32,406 bases of DNA from Allomyces macrogynus ATCC 38327. Lineage: Eukaryota; Blastocladiomycota; Blastocladiomycetes; Blastocladiales; Blastocladiaceae. Both the position numbers and the translations under genes were made by a program. The stretch spans positions 121,825 through 154,230 of the forward strand of contig GG745357.1 of NCBI GenBank assembly GCA_000151295.1. Direction: 5' to 3'. Positions 8,976 to 19,918 of this stretch are shown in pieces. The notes beneath the pieces are model-generated. The model did not search any database. It saw only the letters and a list, made by a program, of their open reading frames with translations, and was not told the origin of the DNA. The first letter of the stretch is position 1, and the number at the start of each line of letters is the position of its first letter.

Positions 8976-11900
8976 TCACGGCGCCGCAGACGCGAGAAAC
9001 GCGCGCAAATCCCGCGCCGCACGCTTGGCCAGAGCCGCGTCACCCGCACGCTCAAACTTGCTCAGAACGGTTTTTCGCTCCTCCTTGGACGGCTACATTA
9101 GCATGCGGTTAGCCGAGTGAAGAACTTTCGACGAAATCCAAATATGACTCGACGCACGTTCGCCCCTGCATGTGCCATCTCCAACAGATCCTGCGCCCAA
9201 TCGCCATCCTCCGCGCGACCCTGGAGCGCCGACATGCGCATGTGCGCCATGGCCGCGCGGAACCGGTCGTGGAAGACGGCCTGGAACTGCGGCAGGAGCA
9301 AGTAGCTGCAGAAAACCGCTACGTCAGTTCTCTCTAACAGCACCACTCGTACCAAATCTCGAATACGTACTCGAACAATTCCTCGACCAACCCATCATCA
9401 AACCGATCCGCCAGCCGGCCCAAGTACCGCTCATTTACACCGTAGATTGTGACTGCACGGTCCACGCTCAATCCGCGGTCACCGACGTATTTCATTTCCA
9501 CAATCCGGCCACGCGAATCAATGTGCACGTCAACGTGCGACACGAACGCTCCGTCGCGATGCGTTGCGAGCGTCCGCCAGTCACCGACGCCGATGGTGTT
9601 GCGGAACGGGGTGGGCGGGGTCATGGAAAGATAGTAGAGCGAGCTGGCGACCGTTGCGGTCTCGACGATCGCGGCGTTGTAGGCGTGGAGAGGAAAGGGA
9701 GGAGAGTCGTACTCCGGCATGCCTCGGAGAACGTGGGCGACCTAGATCACAAAGTGGATGGAGGTGAGCCAGAGCACGCATAGGATGAAAACGGCAGAAC
9801 GTACCCGCTGCCCGACTTCGCGACTATTCACGTCCGCCAATGTCCACGCGATCCCTTCCTTGCGCGAGAATCGCGTCGCTGTGCCCGCCGCCAGACTAGA
9901 ACCCACCGAATCAAACATTGGTGAGTCTTCCCTCTCTTCTCCACCCACGCGCTCATCGAATAAACGTACATGGCCGGGTCACATGTCCCAAACTCACCGC
10001 CAATGACGATCCCGTTATCAAATACGAGCGACGCGTCATGAACCATACGGAAATTCATCGTGGTCACCTTTTTTTCGTGCGCGAGAACCAGCAGGTCGCA
10101 CGGGACGCCACTGCCGCCAATGCGGACGCCTGTAACCCGGTCGAGCGCCGTCTTCATGGCTGTTGCGTCGAGTGACTCGACGAGCCGTACACCAGACGTC
10201 GCGTACCGCGCACGGACGAGGCCAGCACGCGCGGTGAGCGGCGCGGGCCACGCCGTCGGTGCACCAGCGACGTGGGTAATGTTGGCCGCGGGGTATCCGG
10301 CGCCGAGCAAAACTATCGGCCGCGCATCCGCGAGTTTGTTAGCTCCGCTTGGTGAGGCCAGACGAAGAGAGCAAAATCGCACCAGAAACACAATGAAAAG
10401 CCGCGGCATTCGCGCCGTGCACAACAACCCCGCGCGGCGCGCGTTCTTTTGCGGCGAGCACCGTGCCGAGATGCGCCGCGTCAAACGGAATCATATTGGG
10501 CACATGTGCGACCGACGCGTCCGTGTCGCCCGCTGATGGCGCGGTGAATGCGCGGCCGGGAGCGAGAACGAGCTGGTCGTATGCAACGGACCCGCCACGG
10601 CGCAGCCGCACGCGCTTGTCGCCGCGCACGATGGCCTGGACGGTGTTGCGGATGATGTTGATGTGCAGCGGGAAACCGACGCAGTGGGGTCTGGACAAAA
10701 TGGAGGGTGAGTGGTCTAGCGGGAGTCAAGACTCAAGGTGGAGAAAGGTAATACCGGACGAGCGCGCGGGACAGCTCGAGTTCCGGCCGGACTGAAATGC
10801 CCTCGGTCGAGATGAGCGTCAGGTTGGTGTAGCACGTTTGGTCGTCCTACGTCAACTCAATTATCAATTATTGCCCTTCAAAACCCAAACGCACGATCCA
10901 TCGGGCGCAACGTACGAAAATAAGCTCCTCGATGCAGCTCAAGTTACAGTCCGATGCGCCGACAAACACGTAGCGCGCGTTATTCGCGACGCGCGGGTCG
11001 TAGACAATACTGTTGCACATCAAGAGCAGCGGGTGCGTGCACTTGGGGTCCAGAATGCGCCGCGGGCGCATGGGGACCATTTCGGCGCGCAGGATCTTGA
11101 GCGACATGAAGTCCATGGGTGAGACGCACGGGTAGACGAGTACCGACGTTTCCGCCAGGTTCATAATGTCCTGCAGGACCCACCGCGCGTGGCACTCGAA
11201 GAGCGGGTTCATGGCAAGCATCTCGCACTCGTTGAGCTTGAGCGCCAAGTCGTGCAGTCGGGGCTCGACCCATCGCTCCACGTCGAAATCGCGCACGTAC
11301 TGGTCGATCGGCGCGTGCTTGAGCAGGGCGACCCCGACGAGCTGCTGGTAGGCCTCGACGACAAAGAACGAGCCTGGAAACGGGAGCGTGGTCAGCAGAT
11401 TACGACAAAGCCAACAACGAATTCAGGCCCAAAAGAATGCAGACGTACGTCCTTCCGCGCGACACGGCTCAAACTCGGCGTCGCACGCGCGCAATTTCTC
11501 TTCCCACGCGTTCGACTGCAGCAAGTTCAAGACATCCGGCACGTCCTTGGCCGTCCCGCGGCGCACCGAGACCTTCTCCTGGTGCCCGAACCGGTGCGCC
11601 ATGTAGAGAACATGCGCTGGTTGCTTGGTCGGGACACTCGGCACGCGCGTGAACCGACCACCGCCGCCACTGGCCACGAGCAGCGGGATCTCGGCACAGG
11701 TCGAAGGTTGCGTGAGTAGGCAGTAGTCGCGTGCCGGCATGGCGTCGAAGAGGGGCTGGCCGAGTCGGGGAGCGTTAGTCTTCTATCCATCTTAGCATAT
11801 CAAGTGCAATGCGCGCACACCTTGATCAGCTCGGTGCTTTGGTGCATGTACCGGTCGTCGATGCAGAACAAGTGGATCGCAAACGCGTTGTGCTCGTCGT

Positions 11901-13311
11901 TGACAGCCGGACAGGCCGCGTCCTTGACGCGTTGTGCGTAGTCGGGCACGGTGCTTGCCTGTGCCGTCTGCGAGGTGCCGGTCGTGGGCACATCGGCGGC
12001 GCTCGAAGCCCCGGCGTCGTCGACCGCATCCCCGGCGCGCTCGCTGGCAAGATGCTGTGCGGATGCGTGCACCGAGGCCACGTGGGCGAGCGGCGTCGTC
12101 TCAATATCGGTCACGGATGCTAGTGCGAAAACAGATGAGTAAACTCGCGGGTGGAGAAGGTACGGGCCATGCAGGCGTACCGTTCAGCAGGTCGGTATAG
12201 AGATCGAGCGCAAAGTACTTGCCGAGCACGCCCACGTCCACGTCGGTTGACGCGCTGACGAACCCGACCGCGGTACCCTCGTGCTCGGCAACGAGCGAGA
12301 CGACGGCGGGGTTGCGGCTCTCAAGAATCTCGGCGACGTGGTAGTCGCCCGCGTCTGGCGGGAGCATCTGTTGCGGAGGGAAAGAACACGATTCGTTGAG
12401 CCCCAGTTCTCGCACATCTGCCGGTACAGGCAGGCACGTACGTTCTGCACCTTGAAGAGCGGAACCAGGTCGTCGCAGTCCTCGACGCGTGCGCGGCGCA
12501 CGGTGAGCGGCGGCAGGACTGTTGCACGCCGGCACACGTAAAGCGCAAACGGAGCGACTGTACCCGACGACGGCACGTGCTCAAAGAGCTCAATCCCGTC
12601 GGCTGGGCCATCTGCGGCATGGCTCGGGCTGACGTGAAGGAGCCGCGGATCTTGTTTCTTGGCCGGTCGGGGGATCTTGGCACGGAAACAGTCAAGCAAC
12701 GGGGTCGAGGTGGGCAGAATCAGCGCAATGTGTGCGAGCTGCGGCGAGAGTGAGAAGACGGTGCGCAGAAAGTTTGGGAGCAGCGTGGCCGTGTCGGCGC
12801 GGGTCGCGGCAAAACGAGACAGGAAGAGCGTGTTGATGCGCTAAAAGGCGAGATTCGCACGCATCAGTTTGTGTGCCGAAGAGGAGCACGAATGGATGGC
12901 ACGGTTTGGTGCACACCTCGAGTTTGTCGGCCTGGAAGTGCTGCTTGACCCACGCGTCCCAGCCGGCCTTGCGCATGTCCCGCAGGACGTTGGCGTCGAA
13001 CCGGTGCGCGGGCGGGCGCGCGCTCAGGGCCAGATACCCGTCCACTTGTAGTTGATCTGCCGCGACTGGCTCGGCTTGTTCTGCGACCAGAGCAATGACA
13101 GACGTCTCGCTATGCGCAACGAGTGGAGTGGTAAATGATTTCGTCGTAAACTTGGTAGTAGTTGGATTGGTAGGTACATTTCTTGAGTCGCCGTGCTGGG
13201 CCCCCAGCCAAAGTAGTCGGCGGGGACATGGTCGGCGGCCGAGCCTTGGAGAAGCGCGCCGATGGCGGGCGCATGCGCGAGCGTCGCCCTGCGAATAGTT
13301 GCGCTCGCCAT
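8976..13311 (-). CDS. CFAP61: CFAP61 axonemal protein (14 exons)
   Basis: Exons on the minus strand are 13311-13178, 13109-12917, 12840-12442, 12367-12181, 12119-11821, 11755-11449, 11373-10916, 10846-10755, 10690-10383, 10312-9970, 9895-9805, 9741-9353, 9305-9158 and 9092-8976. All phases agree and the product is 1154 residues (human protein about 1237). The N-terminal half has GNAT-like blocks: VRRARVEDCDDLVPLF, AEHEGTAVGFVSA and HNAFAIHLFCIDDRYM. The C-terminal half has a Rossmann-type segment (ARYVFVGASDCNLSCIEEL, then NLTLISTEG, AYDQLVLAPG, and DASLVFDNGIVI...AAGTATRFS). The tail has a helical HDRFRAAMAH block. CFAP61 is part of the calmodulin- and spoke-associated complex at the base of radial spokes, needed for motility. 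The smallest intron is 47 nt (9352-9306). Start: the ATG at 13311 gives the conserved N-terminus and a phase-compatible first intron. Confidence 0.93.
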
Positions 13312-13571
13312 GGTCGTGGAGAACTTGGCGGTGAGCGTGAGCACGTCGCGGGCCGAAAGATCCAAAGAAGCTGATCGGCCAGGTGCCAACAAGTCGAGGA
13401 GACAGAGATTGGCTTAACTGCCGCATTCCAACGTGACCGCGTTCAATCAAGCCGCAAGACGACTGCGTTCTTCTCTCCTCGCCGTCGCCCTGGATTTGCG
13501 CTGCAGCACCACGACCACCACAAGCTCTCGATGCCGCCGAAACTACCCGCATTCGCACCGCTGCCGCCAGC
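13312..13571. promoter_or_regulatory. Shared bidirectional promoter region, CFAP61 / CNB protein
   Basis: Only 260 bases separate the two divergent start codons. An ATTGG (inverted CCAAT) lies near 13408. No TATA box and no clear RFX-type X-box was recognised by eye. Transcription start sites cannot be placed from sequence alone. Confidence 0.5.
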
Positions 13572-13575
13572 ATGA
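13531..13575 (+). promoter_or_regulatory. Upstream ORF overlapping the CNB-protein start (ATGA)
   Basis: A 14-codon frame (MPPKLPAFAPLPPA) begins 41 bases before the main ATG and ends with a TGA sharing bases with it (ATGA at 13572-13575). If the mRNA includes it, this arrangement would favour translational control by termination-reinitiation or leaky scanning. Whether it is transcribed is unknown. Confidence 0.4.
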
Positions 13576-16417
13576 CCAGCGCCGCCGAGCCCTCGCCCGC
13601 CGTTAGTGGTCTGGACCCCCTAGCGGCCACCGCCGAGTCGCTGCATGCCTTGCACCCTCAATTTTTCCGAGCTGCCGGCGCCGAGTTCTGCGAGCGAAGC
13701 ATTCAACAACTCGCCGCCAGCACGAGCTCGAGCCCTACTGTCGCTCGTGGCCCGCAACATTACTCGTCGCGCGCTGCTGCTGCTGCCGTCTTTGCCCCGC
13801 CGCGCGACCGCTCTCGGTCACCGTCACCGTCTCCGACGAGGGCAAGTAGCAGTAGGCCAAGGCCGCCGTCATGTGCTCCATGCGCGACATCTCTACGTGG
13901 CGCGCCGGTGCATGCGGAACTGCACCCGTCGGTCGTCGAGGAGATGACGAGGGACGTGCTGTTGCGAAGAGCGCGTGTCGCAGCAACGTCCTCGTCTGCG
14001 ACCCCGCTCGCGTCTCCCGCGCCGTCGCCAACCCGGCAGCGAACAACGGCTTTCGCATCGCCGTTGCCGACGCGTGCGGCATTCCACCCGCTCGACTGTC
14101 CGGTCGCCCACGCACCGAAAGCGGCCGCACCTCCACCTGCCCCACCAACGGCCGTCAACGTGGCCAAGCTCGTCGCGCTCGCGACTTCCACCTGGCCTGC
14201 TACCCCTGCACCGAGCCAACTTCCCGCCGACCTCCCCACACGACCCGTGACCGCCGACGGGCGCCGCGCACTGCTCGCGTCCGCGAAACCGTGCCCCTCA
14301 CCACCACAGGACGATACACACCGTACTTTCCTCGCCGCCGTCACCTCATGCATTGCCCCGGCCGTCCCCGTTCCGCCACCCGCGATCGAAGCCGCCGGGA
14401 TCCCGCGGGACCGTGGGGACCGTGTGCGCAAAGCCGCGCAAGCCGCAGCGAAACGCGCCGCCGCAGACCGGGCGAGGAAGGGTGTCGGCAAGGCACCAGA
14501 AGCAGAGGACGTGCCGACGGGACCGCTCGTCGATGTGCCGGCGCTCGACGATGTCGTGATTGCGATTCCGACGCCCGCGGCGGTCACGACAAGACGTGGT
14601 GGAGGAGGACGGCGCGACTCGACTCCGGCGTCCCCAACGTCACCAACGTCCCCACGGTTCCCGCCCGCTGCGGCGCGCGTGAGAGGAACGGCGCCGGCGG
14701 CACGACCTGGACAATCGCCACCTCGTGCCGCGGCTGCGGCCAAGGAACCACGTGCGAGTAGGCCGCGGCCGCTCGGTGCACGCGGTGGGCCGGTGCCATC
14801 ATTGAGGCTTCCGCGACGCGGGTCGGTCGGGCCGCGATCACCTGGTGGCGGCGGTACCGCACACGATTCCATGGCGTCGGCCAACAGCAGCAACTATAGT
14901 CTTGAGAGCCTGTCGTCGGTCTCTTCTGCATCGGCACCGATTCGCGGAACTGCCGCGACCGCAGCGCTCGGATTGATCAGTCCCGGTGAGCTAACCTTGT
15001 CCGAGTCGGACCGCGCGAAACTCGTCGAGTTTTACCGGCAGAACCGGCCCGACGTGGCCGGGTTCTCGTCCTACGACCACACCAAGGTCGTTCGCGTGTT
15101 GCATAAGCGGCCGCACCAGCGGACCAAGCGCGAGGTCAAGGTGGCCTACAAGTACCTGCACCGACTCAAGGCGTTTGAGCGGATTTCAATGTTTGTGATG
15201 ATGGACCTGATTTCGTGCATGCACGTGGACGAGTTTGACGAGGGCATGTTTGTGTTCAAGCAGGGTACGCGCGTACTGTCGGTCTTTTCATTCGCGCCGG
15301 CGCGAAAACAGTTAGAGAAGCTCACCAATCTCTGATACTGGCCGAAGGCGACGTTGGGACCTGCTGGTACGTGATTCTTAGCGGTGGGTGCCAGATCTGC
15401 GTGTCGCCAACCGGCAACGTGTCCGACATGGTGCGTACGGCCTGCCTGAACCCCCATTTCGAATTGCGGATTTGTCGCTGATAGGGCTCCTGACGATCCT
15501 CATTTAGCGGCCCGTGCGTGTCCTCAGCGCCGGGTGCGGGTTTGGCGAGCTTGCGCTAATGTCTGATAAGCCAAGAGGAGCGACCATCAAGACGCTCACG
15601 AAAATCGTACGCTCCCCGTCTCACTTCCTTCACCTACCCGTGCATTCTCTCACCCATGATGCTCCAATAGATCCTCGCGCGCGTCGAAAAGGACACGTAC
15701 GCGCGCATCATGCGGCTGCAGCACACGCAAGACTTGACACTCAAGACCAAGTTCCTTCAAAAGATCACGCCGTTCGACACATGGCCGGAACCGTCGGCGC
15801 GCGCAGTCGCCGAAGTGATCGAGTGGACCAACTACCGCCCCGGCGAAGTGATTGTGCGCGAAGGTCACCCAACGACGTGCATCCATTTCGTCTCGCAGGG
15901 CGCCGTCGACTGTTACCGCATGTGCGCGCTCGCTGATGGGTCTTCGACGCAGGTCAAGGTTGCGACGCTCGGGCCGGCCGAGTACTTCAACGAGAGTTTG
16001 GTCCAGAGCGGGCGCGCGATTGGGTCGGCCGCCGGGTCGCGCGTGGCTGTCGGGGAGCCCGCCGAAACGGTATGGGCGTCGCCGGTGACAGCGATTGCGA
16101 GGGGGGCCGTGACGCTCGGGAACGTGGCGGTGCTCGACGCGCGCGCGAAGTTGGCTGTCGCGCTTGTGGTCAAGCCCATGTACGACCAGTCGCACGCCGA
16201 GCTCGCGCGGATGGAGGCGGCGCAGGCCGAGAAGGCAAGGTGGGTGAAGGTGCGGAGACAGAACCTCGATGCGCTCGCCAAGGAGGTACTGCATGACCCG
16301 GCCGCGTCGTGGCGGGCTCTGGTCGCGCGGCGCGCGAGGGGAGCGGAGGGGGCGTTGGACGGTGTGGGAGCGAAGGGAAAGAGGTCTGCAGCGCGTGCAA
16401 AGGCGACTGAAGGGTGA
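13572..16417 (+). CDS. Tandem cyclic-nucleotide-binding domain protein
   Basis: Exons are 13572-15264, 15348-15430, 15508-15606 and 15671-16417, giving 873 residues in phase. Residues 1 to about 460 are low-complexity Pro/Ala/Ser/Arg. A helical region (SESDRAKLVEFYRQNRPD) leads to the first CNB domain: MFVFKQGDVGTCWYVILSGG and the phosphate-binding cassette FGELALMSDKPRGAT, which keeps the ribose-contact Glu and phosphate-contact Arg. Gly follows that Arg, neither the Ala of cAMP-type nor the Thr of cGMP-type kinase sites. The second CNB domain (YRPGEVIVREG...IHFVSQGAVDCYR) has a degenerate cassette (YFNESLVQSGRAIGS). A basic coiled tail follows. No kinase or channel domain is present, so this is a regulatory or scaffold protein, broadly like CNBD2; direct orthology is unproven. 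The exon 1-2 junction was chosen because it restores KQGDVG. Confidence 0.85.
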
Positions 16418-16794
16418 TGGGTGGACGTTGACTCGTCAGACTTGCGAGATTAACATGAAAGGAGCGACGACAATGTATTTCATCGGTTGAAATTTACCCA
16501 AGGACACGAATCTCAGTTAACGTTGGTGCTCTGTCTTTTGCGCTGCGGTCACAAAATGCACGCTGCGCGGCTCGACACGCGCGGACCGCAGAAAAAGATC
16601 GAGCCGATCACTCCGACAAAACCCACGGCAAATGTTGCCAAAATGGTTAGCGCTTCCAAAAAGTTCAGTGCTTCCAACGCTGCACACGTGTTGTTAACGA
16701 GACGTGAGTGATGAGGTGAGTGATTTGGGCGTCCAGTGGGAGACGCCGTTCTGGCCGGTGCAACTCCACTGGCGTGGCCGCGCTCACACGGATG

Positions 16795-16867
<73 letters not shown>

Positions 16868-16991
16868 GACCGCCAGGACACGACCCTCGTCGACATCGTC
16901 GCCCTCTTGTTACCTGTCGTCTTCAGTCGCCAGCACCCTCGCTGCGACGCCCGCGACCTGCACCCACATTTCCGAGCGCAAAATCTTTTAG
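16418..16991. other. Intergenic region with AAC repeat
   Basis: Between the CNB protein and the next plus-strand gene. Apart from the trinucleotide repeat, no coding region could be supported. Long poly-Asn, poly-Thr and poly-Cys frames here are translations of the repeat. Confidence 0.5.
16795..16868 (+). repeat. (AAC)n microsatellite
   Basis: An uninterrupted run of about 24 ACA/AAC units. A shorter ACC run follows near 17020-17037. The repeat sits upstream of, or at the extreme 5' end of, the leucine-rich gene and may lie in its 5' UTR. Confidence 0.95.
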
Positions 16992-17971
16992 ACACTGACA
17001 CGCTCGCCGCCAGCACCACCACCACCACCACCACCATCACGACCGCAACCGCGACCGTGATCGCGCCAACGCCTGTTGTGCGCCACGAGCTTTCCCGGTG
17101 CGTTTGACGGTGGCGCGCGCGAGCGCATGCAACATCGACGACAATGCGCAGCCACCAACCCAACGATTCTGACCACGCGCATTGCCCTCCTTTTCCACCA
17201 GCACGCTGGCATCCGAGCGTGCGCAGTTCCGGCGCCTCTTCGGCAACAAGAACGTCGAGCGGCAGCATATGCTCGAAGGGATCGACGAGTTCATCACGTC
17301 GATCTTTCTCGGCACAACGACGGCGAACAACTCGTGCATGTTGACCAGTCGCTGCCTCGTGTGCAGTGGCTGACGCAGCTTGCTCAGATTGGCCATGGTA
17401 CCCGCGTCGTCGTCATCTCGATTACGAAACGAGAGTATGTCGCTCGCGACATTCTTGCAGACCTCGCCCGTGCGCACGAATCGATCGAGTCTTTGAAAAT
17501 AACCTCTACGAATGAATTCGATGCCGGTCGATGGAAGCGACTGTTTTCTGGGCTCCCGCGCCGCGGGATCAAGCATCTCGAGCTCGGCATCCCGGGTCTC
17601 GTCGAAGCCGACATTGCCGGGCCTCCGTGCGGCCACGCGGTCTTGACCCTGCGCACTTTGCGCATTGACCCGGTGGCGCTCGAGTTCGGTTTTCTCACGC
17701 GCGTCTCGAACGCGCATTTACTCGAAGTGCATTGGGACGAAAGCGCGCCGCTCGACGATTGGGAACCCACCATCGGCTCGGCCGGCGCGTTCTTCGCCAA
17801 GCTCCCGCCGTTGAGCCGTCTGTCGAGCATCGCGCTCAAGGGTTTGGGATGCTATTTCACCGATATCGGCACCGTCGAGGTCCTCCTTGCGCTGCGCAAC
17901 CTCCAAGTCGCTCACGAGCGGCTCGCGTCAATAACCATCATCGAAAAGAACCGGCGCGCCGTGACGGTTCT
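16992..17971 (+). CDS. Unrecognised leucine-rich protein, truncated by assembly gap
   Basis: An upstream exon ends at 17097 (donor GTGCGT) and joins in phase to an exon from 17202 (TCTGAC branch, CCACCAG acceptor), reading HELSRTLASERAQFRRLFGNKN and GIDEFITSIFLG. From about 17340 the coding signal moves to another frame (VQWLTQLAQIGHGTRVVV) and runs open to the gap. Whether an unseen intron or an indel links the two is unresolved. The 3' part has repeated Leu-rich segments about 25-30 residues apart (SIESLKI, GIKHLELGIPGL, VLTLRTLRI, LSSIALKGLG, LLALRNLQVA), suggesting LRR-like structure, perhaps F-box/LRR type. No catalytic motif is seen. The start codon was not found. Confidence 0.5.
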
Positions 17972-18071
17972 NNNNNNNNNNNNNNNNNNNNNNNNNNNNN
18001 NNNNNNNNNNNNNNNNNNNNNNNNNNNNNNNNNNNNNNNNNNNNNNNNNNNNNNNNNNNNNNNNNNNNNNN
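17972..18071. other. Assembly gap (100 N)
   Basis: Exactly 100 undetermined bases, the conventional length for a gap of unknown size. It interrupts the leucine-rich coding frame. Confidence 0.99.
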
Positions 18072-18430
18072 TCATTGCGTTATGTTGAAGCATTAATTTT
18101 AAACTAATAAATCACCATACTATTACTATAAAATAAATACTCTAAAAAAAAAAATAAAAAAATAAAAAGAACAAATAGTCAAACAACACTAGCACGCAAT
18201 GACACTGGATATGAAAAAAAACAGACACACATCAACATCAAAACAAAGTCGATACAACTCTTTTCACTTCTACACCGTAAAATAACAAGGTTCAGATACT
18301 CAACACCACAGTGGGAGCGTAACAGGTTGTTTTTTTATTATTGTTCTCTTTTTTATCCTTATTCCCAATTCAAAAAAATAATATCAGAAATAAACAAAAA
18401 AAAAACAAAGAACAAAATAAAAAACATAAG
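18072..18430. other. AT-rich island beside the gap
   Basis: About 360 bases that are strongly AT-rich with A-runs up to ten, in sharp contrast to the GC-rich DNA on both sides. It ends abruptly near 18430 at GGGGTGCGCTGGCGCG. There is no coding potential and no recognised RNA. It could be a misjoined contig, organellar or contaminant sequence, or the end of a repeat element. Confidence 0.8.
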
Positions 18431-19684
18431 GGGTGCGCTGGCGCGTGCGCGGGGCCCGGTCGGGTCGGATCAGCGGCCGCGGCTCCGTGCGTGGTCGCGG
18501 GTGGCTGTGGGGGACTTGTCGAGTGATAGCGTGCTCGTGGCGCGACGTGGTGCCGCCGCGGGTTGGAATGGGTAGGTGGACTGGAAGTTTCGAGGATGGA
18601 TGGACTTGAGTTTCGCTGAATCGGAGCAGGACGACGGCCAAGCATCGTGAACATGGTATATATTTGCTTGAAGTGATGCGCTAGTTCGCAGCAATGCCAC
18701 GCAGTGTGTGTGTGAGAGAAATGGCGGAGGGTGGAGAGGAGACGACGGCGGAGCGAAACGACGCCGGCGAGTTGTAGGGCAAGCGAGGACAGGGGGAGGG
18801 CACCAAGACTGTCAGCGCGGGAGAGGCAAAGCGATCGGGTCGTGCATGAGCACAAACACGTTCACGTCGCGAAAGTCCGTGAGCCATGGCGGGCTAAAGT
18901 GGGGTGAATCTGGGGCGGCGGTGGAGTCATCCCGGCCGGTGGAGAGCGGCGACGGCGGAGAGATTCGGTGCAAGGGCGTGGGGAGGGCGCCAGGTACAGG
19001 AGGCCTCAAAGTGATTTGGTCACACACGAGCTTGGGCCCAATTGCGTCGCAGTGGACCATTGACCATTTACCATTGAACATCGACAACCGGCCTTCGATC
19101 TTGGCGACAGCTGGTCTGGTCCGCGGTCGTGAGCCAAACAGTTCAGAGGTCGAGATGAGGCTGCGCGCGGTCACGATCGGGCGAGCAACATCAGCGGCGC
19201 CGGCCGGTGGAGAGCAATGCCGTTGGCGCGAATTCGCGAGTGGGTGGGTGCGTGGGCCAGGGAGTGGTGAAACGAGGGTTCGTTCAGGTGTTGTGCCGTA
19301 CGACGGCTTCACGGCCGTACGCCGCCGGAGCCGTCAATCCAGCTTGGTGCCAATCTGACAGGCGCAACGCAATACGATGCGCGCGCAGGTCGTGGCAATC
19401 TCGGGGTGTCGCGGTCGACGACAGTGCGTTGATTGGGAGGATTCCGGCCGGCCATGACCACTGCCAAGCAAGGGGCACTTGACGGGGGCACTTGCGCCTG
19501 CAAACGTCGACGCGACGCGACGCGACCCGGGAACGGCGGTGCGCGAACGGCGGCGCGGAAATCGGGCACAGCGTCATGGTGGAAAGAGAGGGAGCACCAA
19601 TTGCTGAGAACGGGAAGCAGGTCATGGAGCGTGGTGAACGACCACGATCCGGACCTGTTGGTGGACCTTGTGAATTGAAACGCC
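18431..19684. other. GC-rich region without a firm gene; possible minus-strand exon remnants
   Basis: No family was recognised. On the minus strand, about 19109-19010 has an exon-like frame (KIEGRLSMFNGKWSMVHCD) that ends at a GTACCT donor, and about 18892-18812 reads PPWLTDFRDVNVFVLMHDP then stops after a TTTAG acceptor. The phases of these two pieces do not agree, so they may be decayed. A TATATAT at about 18656 may be a promoter element. The rest shows only overlapping non-conserved frames. Confidence 0.35.
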
Positions 19685-19918
19685 CACCAACACCCACGCA
19701 ATCTCTTGTGCGAGAACCACGTTGCTGTACCTGCCGTTCAACTATGCCCCACCCACACCGCATTCAACAGCCCTCCCTCTCTCCACCCACGCGCGCTGGA
19801 ATTGGAACAAACGTACATGGCCAGATCACGCGCCCCAAACTCGCTGCCAATCACGGCCATGTTCTCAAACACGAGCGACGCGTCGTGAGCCATCTGGAAA
19901 TTCATGGTCGCCACCTTT
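19685..19918 (-). pseudogene. Decayed intron-containing copy of CFAP61 exons 10-11
   Basis: This stretch matches 9835-10075 of CFAP61 in the same orientation. The best part (19822-19917) is about 80% identical by eye; shared words include ACGAGCGACGCGTC and GGAAATTCAT. The copy also retains the intron between those exons (CTCCACCCACGCG and AACGTACATGGCC are shared), so it arose by DNA duplication and not by retroposition. Indels and the loss of flanking exons show it is not functional. Confidence 0.8.

Noticed and set aside
13760..14893. 377-codon frame antisense to the CNB protein N-terminus
   Set aside because: It is an Ala/Gly/Arg mirror of low-complexity GC-rich coding sequence, with no conserved motif.
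16795..17040. CRISPR-like or tandem minisatellite array
   Set aside because: The repeats are simple trinucleotide runs without spacers, in a eukaryotic genome.
16549..17268. Long minus-strand frame with poly-Cys
   Set aside because: The poly-Cys is the reverse reading of the AAC repeat. The rest is antisense to the leucine-rich gene and has no family match.
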